Below are positions 10,725 through 29,444 of a DNA stretch of 64,000 nt, one piece after another; position 1 is the stretch's first letter, and each line of letters starts with the position of its first letter. Made by a program: the position numbers and the translations under genes. The notes under the pieces are model-generated. The model worked only from the letters and a program-made list of their open reading frames with translations. It was not told the origin of the DNA and searched no databases. The DNA comes from Mastigias papua (taxonomy: Eukaryota > Cnidaria > Scyphozoa > Rhizostomeae > Mastigiidae), in contig OZ025267.1 of the NCBI GenBank assembly GCA_964019165.1, positions 11,966,889 through 12,030,888 on the forward strand, given 5' to 3'.

Positions 10725-13165
10725 GTGAAACTGTACAAGGGAATGAAAGTAGGTGATTTGCAAATTATGGATGTTGATTGTAAAGATCCTATACTGGATG
10801 AAGGGGGTTGTGATTCCAGCCTGTTTACCGACTTTGACTTTAATATCAAACATCTAAAGTCGCATGAAAAAGAAAAACTGGGCAGAGTTTTGAATACTTT
10901 CAGCAATATCTTTGCGAAAACGTCAAATGATTTGGGAAAAACGTCTCTAACTGAACATAAAATTGACACAGGGAATGCTGCGCCTATTAAGCAACTTCCA
11001 AGGCGACTTCCTAATGCTTTACGACAAGTTGTTGAAGAACAAATCCAGGATATGCTCGAAAACGAGGTTATAAAACACAGTAACTCACCGTAGGCTAGTC
11101 CTATTGTTTTGGTACGAAAGAAGGATGGCACCTGGCGTTTCTGTGTCGATTTTAGAAAATTAAATGATGCTACAATAAAAGACGCCTACCCTTTACCGCA
11201 AGTTTCTGACCTAATTGACACTTTGTCAGGGCATCATTATTTCACAACTCTTGATCTTGCTTCTGGTTACTGGCAAGTACCAGTTGAAAAAAGTAGCCAG
11301 GAGAAAACTGCTTTTGTCGTACCAGGTGGTGGTCACTATGAGTTTTTACGTCTTCCTTTCGGACTTACAAATGCTGTGCCAACGTTCCAACGTTTAATGG
11401 CAACGGTGCTAGAGGGACTGAGACCTAGTAAGTGCTTAGTGTATATCGATGATATACTGATTATTGGGAAAACATTTGAGCAGCATTTGAATCACCTGAT
11501 TGAAGTTTTGCAAGCTATTCATAATGCAGGATTGAAATTAAAGCCAACAAAGTGTAGTTTTGCGCAACATGAAGTCAAGTTTATGGGTTTTGTTATTTCT
11601 TCTAAAGGCCTTGCACCAGATCCAGACAAAGTCAAAGCCATTAGAGCATACCCAAAGCCAAAAAATTTAACTGAATTTCGAAGATTTATGGGTATGGCTT
11701 CGTACTATCGCCGATTCTTTTCAGGGTTTAGTGATATCGCTCAACCGATCAACAAACTTTTGCAAAAGGATAGTAATTTCCAATGGAATACGCCATGTGA
11801 TCGTGCTTTTGTTACTTTGAAAGAAGCCTTAACCTCTGAGACAGTTTTAGGGTTTCCAGACCCCACAAGAAACTTCATAGTTTATACAGATGCAAGTGAT
11901 ATTGGTATAGGAGCAGTATTATGTCAGCCTAATGAAGACAATAGTGAGTTTGTAATATCGTATGCATCAAAAGCATTTTCTAAAGCGGAAAAAAACTGGA
12001 CAACAACAGAAAAGGAATCTTATGCTGTGGTATGGGCTCTGGAATATTTTCACGCGTATGTATATGGTCGCAAAGTAGCCATATTTACAGACCATAAAGC
12101 TCTGGAATGGTTACGACTGCAAAAGAGCCCAAATGGTAAACTAGCTCGTTTGATCCTTAAGCTTGAGGAATATGACTATACAATTGTTCATAGACCAGGT
12201 AAATTGATGGGTCATGTCGACGCCCTCTCACGCGCACCTGTACAGTCCATCGCAGTCCAGGATATATCTTCTCAAGAACAAGAAGAAGAGCCCAGTATAA
12301 GAACAGTAATTCATTGGATTCAGAATGATAATAAACCAGATAAAATTCCAGACAACAGTTCATCTTTACTTAAAACCTTGTATAACTTATTTGATTCTCT
12401 TAAGTTGAAACATCGCGTTCTGTTCCGCGTATGGCGCACTGAAGACACTGACATTGATCAGATTGTACTTCCTAAACAGTTACGAGGAGACGCTCTTACC
12501 AAAGCACATCTTGTTGCAGGACATATGGGTACCGCTAAAACGTTTGCTCTTTTGCAGAAATATTATTACTGGCCGGGATTCTATAAGTCTGTCGAGGAAT
12601 ATTGTCAAAGTTGCATAACGTGCGCTCGTACTAAACAAGTACCAAGACCTCGTTTGCCTTTGCAGTCAATCAAAATCGTACCGATACCGTTTTATATGAT
12701 TGGCATGGACATTATCGGGCCCCGTAAGAAAACAAAATTCGGAAATGTTTATATTTTGTCGATAATCGATTATTTCACTAAATATGCCGAAGCTATCACG
12801 TTGCCAAATCAGAAAGCCGAAACAATAGCGCGAGTTCTTGAAGATATTTTTAGTAGACATGGTGCACCTTCCGTGATAATTACTGATCAAGGCACAAACT
12901 TTCAGTCTCTAATTGTTAGCTCCATTTGCAAGTTATTTAACATCGAACATCGCCGTACTTCTGCGTACCACCCCCAAACGGATGGACTTTGCGAACGTTT
13001 TAATAAAACCCTGAAATCTCTACTTCATATGACCGTTAATTCGGATAAGGACAATTGGGATGAGCTACTACCTTCTGCTTTACTCGCGTATAGAATGTGC
13101 AAACAGGACACTACCGGATATTCACCATTTGAGCTTCTTTACGGAAGAGACCCCAGAATCGGACT
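10725..13165 (+). pseudogene. pol: Pol of gypsy element 2: RT, RNase H, integrase, with one stop
   Basis: One frame broken by TAG at 11094-11096, where a tryptophan (SP-W-ASPIVLV) is usual. RT motifs: VRKKDGTWRFCVDFR, LPFGLTNA and YIDDILII. RNase H: YTDASDIGIGAVL. Integrase: HLVAGHMGTAKT with CQSCITC, then GMDIIG, TDQGTNF and QTDGLCERFN supplying the D, D, E residues. After GYSPFELLYGRDPRIGLDI the frame changes, without a stop, to BEL-type sequence (about 13160-13170), so the integrase C-terminus and the 3' LTR are lost. Confidence 0.88.
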
Positions 13166-13895
13166 TGATATTCAAGAGGGAGGGGATTTTATGGAGGGAC
13201 ATTCTCCTGTCCCAGATAATTATTCCCTCTCACAAAAGAGGCTCACAAGGCAGTTAAGCAGGCTGACAGAAGATAGGGAAATTGCTCAGAAATACGATGA
13301 GGTGATTAAGGAGCAATTAAGGGAGGGAATAATTGAGAGGGTAACCAAAGATGATTATGCTGGCCCGAGCGTAGGTGTAGTAACTTATTTACCCCCACCA
13401 ACATGTTTTGAGACCTGACAAAGAAACTACCAAATTAAGAGTGGTTTTTGACGCATCGGCCAAGCACAAAGGAGAAGGCCTTAGTTTGAATGATGTTTTG
13501 GACCCTGGTCCCTCATTACTTCCGCTGCTGTATGACATTTTGTTGAGGTTTCGAGCAGGGAAGGTGGTTCTTATTGGAGACATTGAAAAAGCATTTCTGA
13601 ATATTTCTATCGCTCCAGAGCATCGAGATTTTTTGCGCTTTTTGTGGGTAGATGATGTCAATTCTACTGATCCAGAGGTTGTTACGTTACTTATAGATTT
13701 TGTAGATTATGTTTTGGACTCGTATCCAGCCCCTTTCGTTTGAACGCAACAGTGCGCCATCATATGGCAAAATACGTCAAGCAAGACGCACAATTTGTCG
13801 AAACAGTTTTAAATTCACTATATTGTGACGATTTTGTTGGTACTGGGTCGCTTTCATTAATGGCTGCCGCACGTGTAAAGCAAAGCTATTGTGCT
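13166..13895 (+). pseudogene. BEL/Pao reverse transcriptase fragment, fused in frame to gypsy 2
   Basis: The sequence after the junction is BEL-like: SLSQKRLTRQLSRL, IKEQLREGIIERV, LRVVFDASAKHKGEG, GDIEKAFLNI. Two breaks are visible. Near 13385-13420 the frame changes between GVVTYLPPP and RPDKETTKLRVV. At 13741 a stop follows PFV, and RT reading continues in another frame as LNATVRHHMAKY and LYCDDFVGTG. The homology ends near 13895. It could be the missing RT half of the BEL copy at 1-1393, but order and orientation do not fit one simple nest. Confidence 0.8.
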
Positions 13896-13988
13896 TATTG
13901 TGGTATTTGAGCATTCTCATGCTTTATACCGTATGTTCTTTTAAAGTAAATAAATGCAGTTCAGTTTGTAACTTATTTTATTACGAAA

Positions 13989-14650
13989 ATGACTGAGTTT
14001 GTAACCTTATCTGTCTGCAAGGAGCTCCTTGCAGTGCAGTTGGAAAGTTTTCGCTGCATAGTTCAAGTTATCAACAATGATATTAAGGATGAAATCAAAT
14101 CATTGAGAAAGGATGTAAGTGATTTAAAGTCAAGTGTGGAATTCTCATCAAGAGATGTAGATGATTTGAAAGTGAGAATTGATGGCATGGAGAGAAATCT
14201 AATGGAAGCTAACAAGAAGATTGCCACTCACGATGACGGTCTCGAGGGCCTATGTGGAAAGCAAACATACATAGAGAACCAGAGTCGACGTAACAACGTC
14301 AAGCTGATTGGAATCCCGGAATCATCAGAAGAAGAGTCGTGGGATGACTCGGAAAAGATATTCATTAATAGTGTTAAATCTACCTTGAAAATTAACGATG
14401 AGATCCTTGTGGAAAGAGCACACCGTGTCGGACCAAAGAAGGAATGGGTTACAAAACCAGATGGATCCAGAGTAAAGGCTAGACCCAGGCCTATCATTGC
14501 AAAGCTCAGTTCATGGAAGCAATGGGAGAAAGTTCTCAAAGCTGCTAGGGATGTGAGGCCTGAAGGAATTCTTTTTGTAGAAGATCTCAGTCAGACGACC
14601 CTCGAAAGGAGAAATCTACTAAAACCCAGACTTAAGGAAGAAAGATACCT
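13989..14650 (+). pseudogene. LINE ORF1-type protein fragment (coiled coil plus RRM-like)
   Basis: Starts at ATG 13989. Residues ~1-95 are heptad-like and charged (IKSLRKDVSDLKSSVEF), predicted coiled coil. Then comes the pattern typical of CR1/L1-type ORF1 proteins: YIENQSRRNNVKLIGIPE, VERAHRVGPK, RPIIAKLSSWKQWEKVLKAAR, FVEDLSQTTLERR. ORF1 proteins bind RNA in LINE particles. No endonuclease or RT of that LINE follows; the frame continues without a stop into Penelope sequence (from about 14660). Confidence 0.7.
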
Positions 14651-14654
14651 ACCA

Positions 14655-18852
<4,198 letters not shown>

Positions 18853-21541
18853 TAGTAATAATAATAATAATAACTTTCATATTTTTACAGGTTAATTTGT
18901 TCAGTAAAAAGAATTACTGTTATCAATCAAGGACCTGTACCCTACAAAGAAAAGTTTAACATAGGCCTATACGATAAAAAGTAAAAGAAAATTACAAGAT
19001 TACGATATAAACTAAAAAATAGCTAAAAATTCAAGTTTATGTTCTTGATGTGTGCTTTGAATCTTAAGATTGATGTTTCTGTTTTTAAATAATCTGGTAA
19101 GTTATTAAAAACCTTTGCGCCTTGGAACGAGAAGGTTTTACGTCCAGTTTCTGTTCTGACTTTAGGAACGACCAAGTTCTTGTTATTTCCCCGAGTGTTG
19201 ACATTGTGACTTTTTCTTGTGAAGAAGTTTTCAAATGCTTTTGGTGCTATACCGTTTAAGCATTTAAAAACTTCCTGGGCACATAATCTGTTCCTGGTAT
19301 GATTGACCTGTGGGAGCTTGACATAGTTTTTTCTACTCCCATTGATGATTCGTATGGCTCGATCTTGAAAGCTTTCAAATTTTTGTTTTTTCGAATGTGT
19401 CATGCCGACAAAGACATTAGCGCAGTAGAGCATGACAGGAAGAATCATCACCTTATAGATGGTTTCTGCTGTATGCGGACTGATGTTTTGTCGCACTCGT
19501 GATAGCAGCTTAATTCTGGATGAAACCTTTTTAAATACCTTTTCCAAATGTTCATTGAGATTAAGATTTCTATCCAGCGTTACACCTAAGTACTCATAGC
19601 TTTTTGACTCAGAAATACTTTGTTCGTTCATTTTGATTTTTAGTGCCCTAGATTTTGATGTTCTCTGATGCGTGCCAAAAAGAAGGCATTCCGTTTTTGT
19701 TCTTTTCAAATTTGCCACCAAGTTATCTGTGGTGAGCCACTCAGCAATTTGTCCAATGTCAATATTCAATTGTCTTTCGATACTTTCACAGTTTTTGTCT
19801 GCACAGTAGATGACTGCATCATCAGCATACAAGATGATTTCACAATGACTTAGTTTAAGGCTAATGTCATTGATTAATAGAGTGAACAATAACGGTCCTA
19901 ATATAGATCCTTGGGGGACTCCGCAGGACACAGATTAAGTTTCTGATTTTATTCCATCAAATTGAACGGACTGTTTTCTGTCAAACAAATAATTTTCAAA
20001 CCATTGCAGTTCCTCGTGACTGATTCCATATAGGGGTAACTTTGACAATACCCTCGAGTGGTCTACTGTATCATACGCTTTCCTGAGGTCTAAAATAACT
20101 GCTCCAGTTAATTTTCCTTTGTCCATTCCTTGTCGTATAAAATCAGAAAAAAGGGTCACTGCATGTTGTGTTGATGATTTATTCCTAAAACCAAACTGTT
20201 TTTGAGAGAGGAGCTCATTTTCTTCCAAATAACTGTAGACTTGCTTATAAACTACGCGTTCCAACACCTTGGACAAAACAGGGAGAACAGAAATTGGCCT
20301 GTAATTATCCATACTTGATCTTTCACCTGATTTATAAATTGGAGTTATTTTAGCCCATTTTTCAGTAGATGGAAATACTGATTGTCTCAAGCATCGGTTT
20401 ATCAATTTCGATAATGGGCCAGAGATCTGCGCAGCGCCATCAATGATCAGAGAGACAGGAATGTCATCATACCCTGGAGATTTTTTTCGTTTCAATTTCC
20501 TCAAGATTTCATAAATCTCTTTACAGCTAGTTTGCTTGAATTTAAAGACGCATTCTCTTGGGTTCAGTGTTCGAAATAAGTCTACATGATCATGGTTTTT
20601 CCAGATAGGGCTGACTAGCGATGGAACTGAATCGCGCAACGTTTTTCCAATCAATGTGAAAAATGTGCAGAAAGCATTAGAAATGACTTTCTTGTCTGTT
20701 TCCCTCTTCCCGTTAATATTAAGCAATTTGCAGTTATTCCCTTTCGAGCCCTTTGTAGGATAGCATCGTTTAATTTGACTCCAAAAATCTTTGGGCCTAC
20801 TTATGTTTTCTCTTAAGATTGCTCTTGTGTACGTTGCTTTACTGTGTCTTATTAGACGCGTAACCGTGTTTCGCAACCTTCGATAAGTAGACCAGTCATT
20901 TTCGTTCCCAGTCCTTCGGGCTTTCCGCAGATGGTATTCTCGTTCATTCATTTTAGATCTGATATCATTATTCAACCAAGGACAATCGCGCCCACGGACC
21001 TTTTTCTTTACTATTGGGGCATGTTTATTGATCACTTCTGTCAGGAGGTGTTTGAATATATTCCATGCTTTGTTGACGTTAATCTCTTTTGTAACGTTTT
21101 GCCATGGGAGGCCATTTAAATCTTCTTGAAAACTTTCCTCATTATACTTGGAAAAGTTTCTTTTGAGTATTGTTCTGTGTGTGAACTTTCGATTGTTCTT
21201 CTTTACAATAACTCCTATCAGATCATGGTCACTCAGGGAAATGCCCCACGTTCCTTGTTTTGAGATGTTTTGTTCGTGAGTTGTAGCTGCGATATCTATT
21301 AAAGTGCTGGTCTCCTTGGTAACTCTTGTTGCTTTACTTATAACCTGCTTGAAACCGTGTTGACTGATGATGTGCTTCATCTCTTTGTTGTTCGATTTAT
21401 CTTGATAGTTGACATTCACGTACCCTAAGAGGATAGTTTCCTTGTTTTCATAAACACTGTCATCTAGCATATCACTGAAAATATCTTCGAAGTCACTGTG
21501 AAGATAGCGTGATGTATCAGGGGGTCTATAGATCATTTTCA
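18853..21541 (-). mobile_element. LINE Q: 5'-truncated endonuclease-RT LINE inserted in LINE P
   Basis: One frame, 21541 to 19023, with a single TAA at 19935-19937. It begins inside the AP-type endonuclease (IYRPPDTS). The usual catalytic GDFN box reads GYVN, an Asp loss, while SLSDHDLIG (SDH) is kept. RT motifs: SPGYDDIPVSLI, YRPISVLPVLSKVLERV, FGFRNKSSTQHA, ILDLRKAYDTVDH, GVPQGSILGPLLF and YADDAVIY. The 3' end is a TTATTATTATT tail at about 18853-18875. CTAAT on both sides (21541-21548 and 18850-18856 regions) looks like the TSD. It is inactive as it stands. Confidence 0.88.
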
Positions 21542-21542
21542 A

Positions 21543-21905
21543 TTAGATACTGGTATAATTGGTTAAACACAATCTTCTCAAATAGCCTTGAAATTACAGA
21601 GAGAATTGAGATTGGACGGTAATTTGATTTTTCAGCCTTATCTCCTTAATTGAAAATCGGTGTAATGCGAGCAGTTTCCCACGAGTCGGCAAAGTGGCTA
21701 GTTTCGAGAGAAGTGTTAAAAATGAAAGCTAGCGATTTCTCAATGAGAGGTACCGCAAGCTTTAAAAATAACTAGATATTTCATCACTTCCAAAGCTCTT
21801 CGATGCTTTACTGTTAACCATTGCTTCTCTGATGTCTTGTACCCCTATCGCCTTAAAATTGAATTGCTTATTGTGAGGGTTCAGATTGCATTTCCCTGTC
21901 ACCAT
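21543..21905 (-). pseudogene. LINE P, 5' part: start of RT
   Basis: Minus-strand reading: FKAIGVQDIREAMVNSKASK, FGSDEISSYF, stop, KLAVPLIEKSLAFIFNTSLE, SWETARITPIF, a gap or stop, then SNYRPISILSVISRLFEK and NQLYQYL. This is the fingers/palm start of a CR1/jockey-like RT. It abuts LINE Q at 21542; deleting LINE Q joins it in frame to YPGQSGFRK at 18852. On its right it merges in frame with a gypsy gag fragment. Confidence 0.78.
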
Positions 21906-22619
21906 TGGATTTGGGATAGCTACAATCTTGCTTGCAAGGTCCTTACCAGCTGAACTCGGCCGAGAATGTGTGGACAGGGCAGCAACAACAGCCTTCTGTT
22001 GAATTCGAAGGTCCTTGACAGCCGTAGTTAAATCTTGAATAGCAGAAAATGGCGTAGCAACATTGGGTGTAGATTCACTTGAGGTGGCGGCGGCACAAAG
22101 CGGCGGAGACGGCGCGTCCCCAGCGGCAAGGTCGATGGCTAACAAGTGCTTGCAAAAGGAAACCATTTCAGGCAGCGTAGGTGTGGGGTTGTGCTCCAAG
22201 AGCTCGAGCCGCATGGCCGTAGGAAGACCAGTCAAAAAATGACGACCAAGAAGGGCATCTTTGGCAGCAGCACTCAAGGTTGGGTCAGCCTTGTCTAAAA
22301 GTTCCCTTAGTGAATGCAAATATACCGCCGGATCCTCCTTGTCATGTAGCAAACGGGCTGTGAAGTCGGCATAAAACATCTCCTAGCAAACGGCGGGGCA
22401 CAGGGCAGCCTTAAGATTCCCAATAAGGTGGGAATAGGAATCTTTTTGCTCATCGGTCAATGCATGAAAATGCGTCGCCGCTATTCCACGTAAAAAGGCA
22501 GGCAATTTCAGGGCCTTGTCCTCATCCGCCTATGCGTTAGCGGACGCACAACACTCAAACTGTCGTAGCCAAGCTGGAAAATCACCGTTATCGAATGTCT
22601 CTGGCAGAATAGTGGCCAT
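21906..22619 (-). pseudogene. Gypsy element 3 Gag fragment
   Basis: The ATG at 22619 (minus) gives MATILPETFDNGDFPAWLRQ, and a Gag-like domain follows (AFLRGIAATHFHALTDEQK, DFTARLLHDKEDPAVYLHSL, GLPTAMRLELLEHNP). Two in-frame TAG codons, near 22532 and 22384, break it. The C-terminal end is replaced by LINE P near 21905. A short LTR and PBS lie just upstream (22645-22737), which fixes orientation. Confidence 0.75.
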
Positions 22620-22644
22620 AGCTCAGTTTACCTCTATCACCAGT

Positions 22645-22737
22645 TGTAACGTTTTCTTATGCAGAGTCCACACAGAACAGAACATGTCTGAATTCTGATG
22701 CTTATTTTTAAGACTGACTAAATCAATTCAAGTTACA
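22645..22737 (-). repeat. Short 93-bp LTR of gypsy element 3 (5' LTR), with PBS
   Basis: On the minus strand it starts TGTAAC (22737) and ends GTTACA (22645), a perfect terminal inverted repeat. It is followed by AC and TGGTGATAGAGG, a plausible primer-binding site, 24 bases before the gag ATG. No second copy is in the window, so the LTR call rests on termini and position. Confidence 0.6.
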
Positions 22738-22889
22738 GGCCTGTTAAACATGTAGGATACTTAATGGTGTTAATTACTGTACATTTTGAGAACCAACAGG
22801 CTAAGTATGGCACAGGATGCAGTTAATCCTTTTGACCTAGGACCTTATTAACGCTACATAAGCAACTTTCAATATACGCTTTTTTATAA

Positions 22890-23660
22890 GGAACCACTTT
22901 ATGGGCCCATGTACACGAGACCAAAAAATCCTCCTAAAACAGTAGGGAGTACTGCTGTAAATTCCAAATGCCAACGTTTCCGGCTAAAAATTTTCTGAAG
23001 TCACTTCAAGTAACACCAGAACAAATCGTAACATCGATGATTGATTTGAGAATTTGCTTTCTTATCGAGCGCCTGTTTTTCTGATTGAGAAGGTCATCAG
23101 AATCATAATTGCTGTCATCTACCGCGTGAATACATGATTAACTTCTGTTATCAAAATGGCTTGTTTTAGACGGTTTGTAAATCAGAATTATTCTGAAAAT
23201 GAAAATTCGGGGTCTCATGATGGAGAATTTTTTGAAGAATCTCAGGATCCAAGCCTCTACATGACTCAGCCTCAATCTTATGTATTCTGATATGTTCAGC
23301 AACAAAAACCATCGTTCTTGCAATGAGCGTTATCGATTTTGTTGTAATAACTATACAGTTATAACTAACAGCATAAAAATTCTTCGTCAGACATCGTGCT
23401 TTTAAAACAGGTAACAGAGAAAGAAAACAACATTTAATCCATGTTGACATGTATCACCGAGAAAACAAAAGACGAATTAGCATTGGGATGCTCGCGAGCA
23501 TCCCAATACTAATTAAGCGCCCCTTTTCATTCTCACCAAAAAGTTTAGCTGATAGAATTTCTACAAAAGACCGTGTACACGGGAAATTGAAGGTGCTAAC
23601 TCGTTAATCCCTTCAAATATTCAGAAAAGTAGCTCGTGTACATGGGGCTTAAAGGGAACC
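22890..23660. mobile_element. Non-autonomous TIR element (MITE), about 770 bp
   Basis: The left end GGAACCACTTTATGGGCCCA then TGTACACGAG (to 22919) is matched on the opposite strand by GGTTCCCTTTAAGCCCCATG then TACACGAG from 23660 inward. No transposase is encoded. A 40-nt near-perfect palindrome lies inside (23475-23514). The superfamily and TSD are not clear. Confidence 0.65.
23475..23514. repeat. 40-nt near-perfect palindrome
   Basis: Core ATTGGGATGCTCG/CGAGCATCCCAAT (23482-23507) is a perfect 26-bp palindrome with no loop, extended by AATTAG/CTAATT after one mismatch on each side. Confidence 0.9.
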
Positions 23661-25161
23661 TACATATAGAAGGCCGAAATATTTAAAGAGCTTATACTAC
23701 TAAAGGAAAAATCCCTAGGGAACTTTTCATTTTCAAACTCCGAGTGCTGTACTCATATGCAAGTGAAGATTACATTACATTGGATGATATCAATGGAATA
23801 GGCATGATACTTCTTGATCGAAATTGTGCTTTTGCAAGTATAAAACTTATTTCCTGCCGCATTTGTGCTTTTGAGCTTGAGTTCCAGCCAGAATTAAAGT
23901 TAAAATTCAGAATTTCAATGCTTTTCTAGTGTCTGTGCCATTTTGTGGCACTGTATGTGCAGTGAAAATTAAGTAACTATTATGGAACTTTTAGTACTAG
24001 AATTTCATAAAAAGAGGTCTGTTAGGAAATATCCGCTCCCTACTAGTTCTTTTCGTTGCTCAAACACAGGCTATTCCAAGAAAAACGCTAGTTTCATGTC
24101 CAATAATTTCTATAATCAATTCCGTCTTTACTCTATAACCGCCAACTAAACTGATATACATGTAATATGTTCATTATATACCAAAAATCATGTGACTACA
24201 AAATGGTACGATAGGGGTACGGCACAAACGTGGCACGATACTCACATGGTAAGATAAGGGTATGGTACAAACGTGGCACGATACGCACATGGTATGATAT
24301 ATGTTCAAAAAATTTCTAAATACCTACAATACTGCGCATAACTATTGTGCACATGTTGCGCGGTGCTAAGGGTATTCCCCACAAGGTCCGAAAATAAGGA
24401 ACTTTTAGAACTAGGCCTTTAGCTAGTTTCCTTATAAAAAAAGCCTGTAAATACAAGTAAATAAATGTTTTTGAGTGAAAGGTTGTGAATTGTGGTACCG
24501 CATCTTGTGTTGGGTTGGTTAAACTTCAGGGCGTACAGATATCTAGGAATACCAATATACCTCTTTTATGAAATGGATGGAACAGCTCAATGCGAGAACC
24601 ATTGGATCTCTAGAGGGGGCCTGACATACCACTAAAGAGAGAGTATGTTCTTAGGAAAATTGCACTTTACAGTCCCCATATTGTCTACCGATTTAACAAA
24701 CGTTATGCTTTGTCCAAATTTTCATGCTCTTCTTTTCATTATGCCGTCTGAGAAGCCTGATGAGTATGAACCAGGCCAACAATTTTGAGGAATATTTCCT
24801 AATTTCATATACTAAGTCATATTCAGTTGTACAGCGTGCTACCATCGTCTGGGTAGGGGGCTCAAAGCAAAAGTTAATGACAAAAATCTTAACAGAATCA
24901 GTTATGTAACGACAGAAACCCTTATTACACTTATTCCGTCATACCTTTTCCAACCGTTGTAAATCATTATGCAATATCCAGAGCATACTGATTCACCAAA
25001 CAAAATTCAAAGCTTATAAGGGCACATTTTCAGATCAAGTGCTTGTAGTTTCCTTGAATTTCGATCTTTCCCCTCGGTTGTCAAGGTTTCGAAGTAACTG
25101 TATGACATTTTGTACCATCGGGTATTGCAAACTTGTGGTCAATGCTTGAGCTATTTATTCT
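23661..25161. other. Intergenic DNA with no recognised gene
   Basis: Only short ORFs without domain signals. A two-copy imperfect tandem repeat of about 44 bp (GGTA..CAAACGTGGCACGATAC) lies at 24205-24298, and an ATAAGGAA.../...TTCCTTAT inverted repeat at about 24402-24438. Confidence 0.6.
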
Positions 25162-25166
25162 TGTGC

Positions 25167-26396
<1,230 letters not shown>

Positions 26397-26495
26397 TGTA
26401 AAATATCAGAAGTTTTACAGGTAAACACAAATCAACGACGACTATTAAACATAACAATTAACAGCTACGACGCACCTGAATAACAATTAGAGGTG
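26397..26495 (-). repeat. BEL-type LTR, terminal part (one half)
   Basis: Starts TGTAAAATATCAGAAGTTTT and continues ACAGGTAAACACAAATCAAC, resembling 50225-50360 and 40525-40650. The rest of the LTR seems to resume beyond the Penelope palindrome at 29566, so the LTR was probably the target of that insertion. Confidence 0.55.
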
Positions 26496-27554
<1,059 letters not shown>

Positions 27555-29444
27555 GTTGTTGTTGTTCTCAAGCCAGATAAAGGTAATGGTGTTGTTGTTC
27601 TTAATAGGACTGATTATACAAAAGGTATTTTGGACATAATAAATAATACACATAAATTTAAAGAACTTGATAACGACCCCACCATAATTAGAGAGGGTAA
27701 GTTACAACATTATCTTAGAGAACTTAAAAAGAAAGGCAAAATTGATAAGGATTTATATAATACCATTTATCCATTGGGTTCTCAGCCAGCGCGGATTTAT
27801 GGCTTACCTAAAATGCACAAGTCTAGCTCTTCTATTGTACCACCGTTTAGGCCTAGTGTGTCTTCTGTCAATACATATAATTATAGATTGGCTCAATATT
27901 TGTGTACTCTTCTTCAGCCTCATCTACCTGATACATATACTATTTCTCATTCTTTCTCCTTTGTCCAAGAGCTTAACAGTGTTGATATTTCTGGTAAATT
28001 TATGGTCTCGTTTGATGTTGAAAGCTTATTTACCAATATTCCTCTTAAAGAGTCTATTGATCTTGCTGTTTCATATATTGCTGAAGGAAACCCTAACCTC
28101 AAGCTTTCCATAACTGAACTCACTAAGCTTTTTTCAATCGCAACCTCTCAAACCCACTTTCTTTTTAACGGTAAGGTCTATGACCAAGTAGATGGTGTTG
28201 CTATGGGCTCTCCACTTGCCCCTGTGTTAGCTAATTTATTCCTTGGGCATCATGAAAATATTTGGCTTAATAAGTATCAAGGTCCTTCTGTTCAGCTTTA
28301 TCGACGTTATGTTGATGATACTTTTTGTCTTTTCAATACTGAGCAAGACGCCTTATCTTTCTTTGATTTTCTCAACTCACAGCACCCTAACATCAAATTC
28401 ACTATTGAAAAGGAAACTAACCAGAGGTTGTCTTTTCTTGATGTCTGTGTCGATAATAAAGACCCATCTTGTCTCTTAACGTCATTACATCGCAAAAATA
28501 CATTTACTGGTTTACTCACTAACTTTTTCAGCTTCACTTCCTTGTCTTATAAGACTGGTCTTATTCGTACTTTAGTGGATAGAGCCTACAGAATTAATAA
28601 TACTCTTCTCAAATTTAATGATGATGTTAAAAAACTTTATTTTGTCTTTAAAAAGAATCAATACCCTGAATATCTAATAAGCCGGGTAGTCAATTCGTAT
28701 CTTGGTAATGCTCGTAGTTCTAAAACTTCAACTTCATTTACTGATATTACCACTGCTTATTTCAAATTGCCATATCTTAAGCTATCCAATTTTACTCAAG
28801 GTAAAGTGCGTATGCTTGTTAATAAATACTGTAACAGTATTAAAATAAAGTTAGCCTTTTCTTCCTTTAAGGTTAAAAATTTGATCTCGGTTAAAGATTA
28901 TGTGCCCAGAACACTCCGCTCTTATGTAGTGTATAAATTTAAATGTGCCGGATGTAATTCCGTGTATATTGGTGAAACAAGCCGACATTTATCTACTCGA
29001 GTGCGAGAGCATTTATTTACTGATAAAAATTCAAATATTTTTAAACATCTTACAGGTTCAGCTGCTTGTAAAGAGGCATGTAACGATAGTTGTTTTACAG
29101 TGTTGGATTCTGCAAACACTTCTCTTAAACTTAAAATTAAAGAAGCGTTACATATCCAATGGGAAAGACCTGATTTAAATAAGCAGATTCAGCATTACAA
29201 CTTTTCATTAAGCTTTTAGCTATTCTTCTTAACCGTTCTTACCTGTTTTCGCTACATTGATTCCTTTTTCGATTAATAAATTCGATTGATGATTTAACGT
29301 TTGTTTATGTACCAAGTAGTTTTTTCATTGTAATTGGCAACTGATGATGGATTGGAACAATCCGAAACATATTTTGCAAACTTAAAAGCATTGTCGTATT
29401 TTTTCGCCTTACATCTACTCTTATATCATCGAGAAATTTTGGGA

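Larger units (their letters stand above)
1394..13165 (+). mobile_element. Ty3/gypsy element 2, 3'-truncated, with gypsy element 1 nested in its 5' LTR
   Basis: The 5' LTR begins TGTGAAGGAG at 1394-1403, is interrupted by gypsy 1 (1404-8778 plus a 4-bp TSD), and resumes at 8783-9012, ending GTCACA. The termini TGTGA...TCACA are inverted as expected. A primer-binding-like site (TGGAGGTCCCACCGAGAT) starts at 9021, and gag-protease-RT-RNase H-integrase follow to about 13165. No 3' LTR is present; the integrase runs into BEL sequence. The LTR boundary is inferred from termini because a second LTR copy is missing. Confidence 0.75.
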
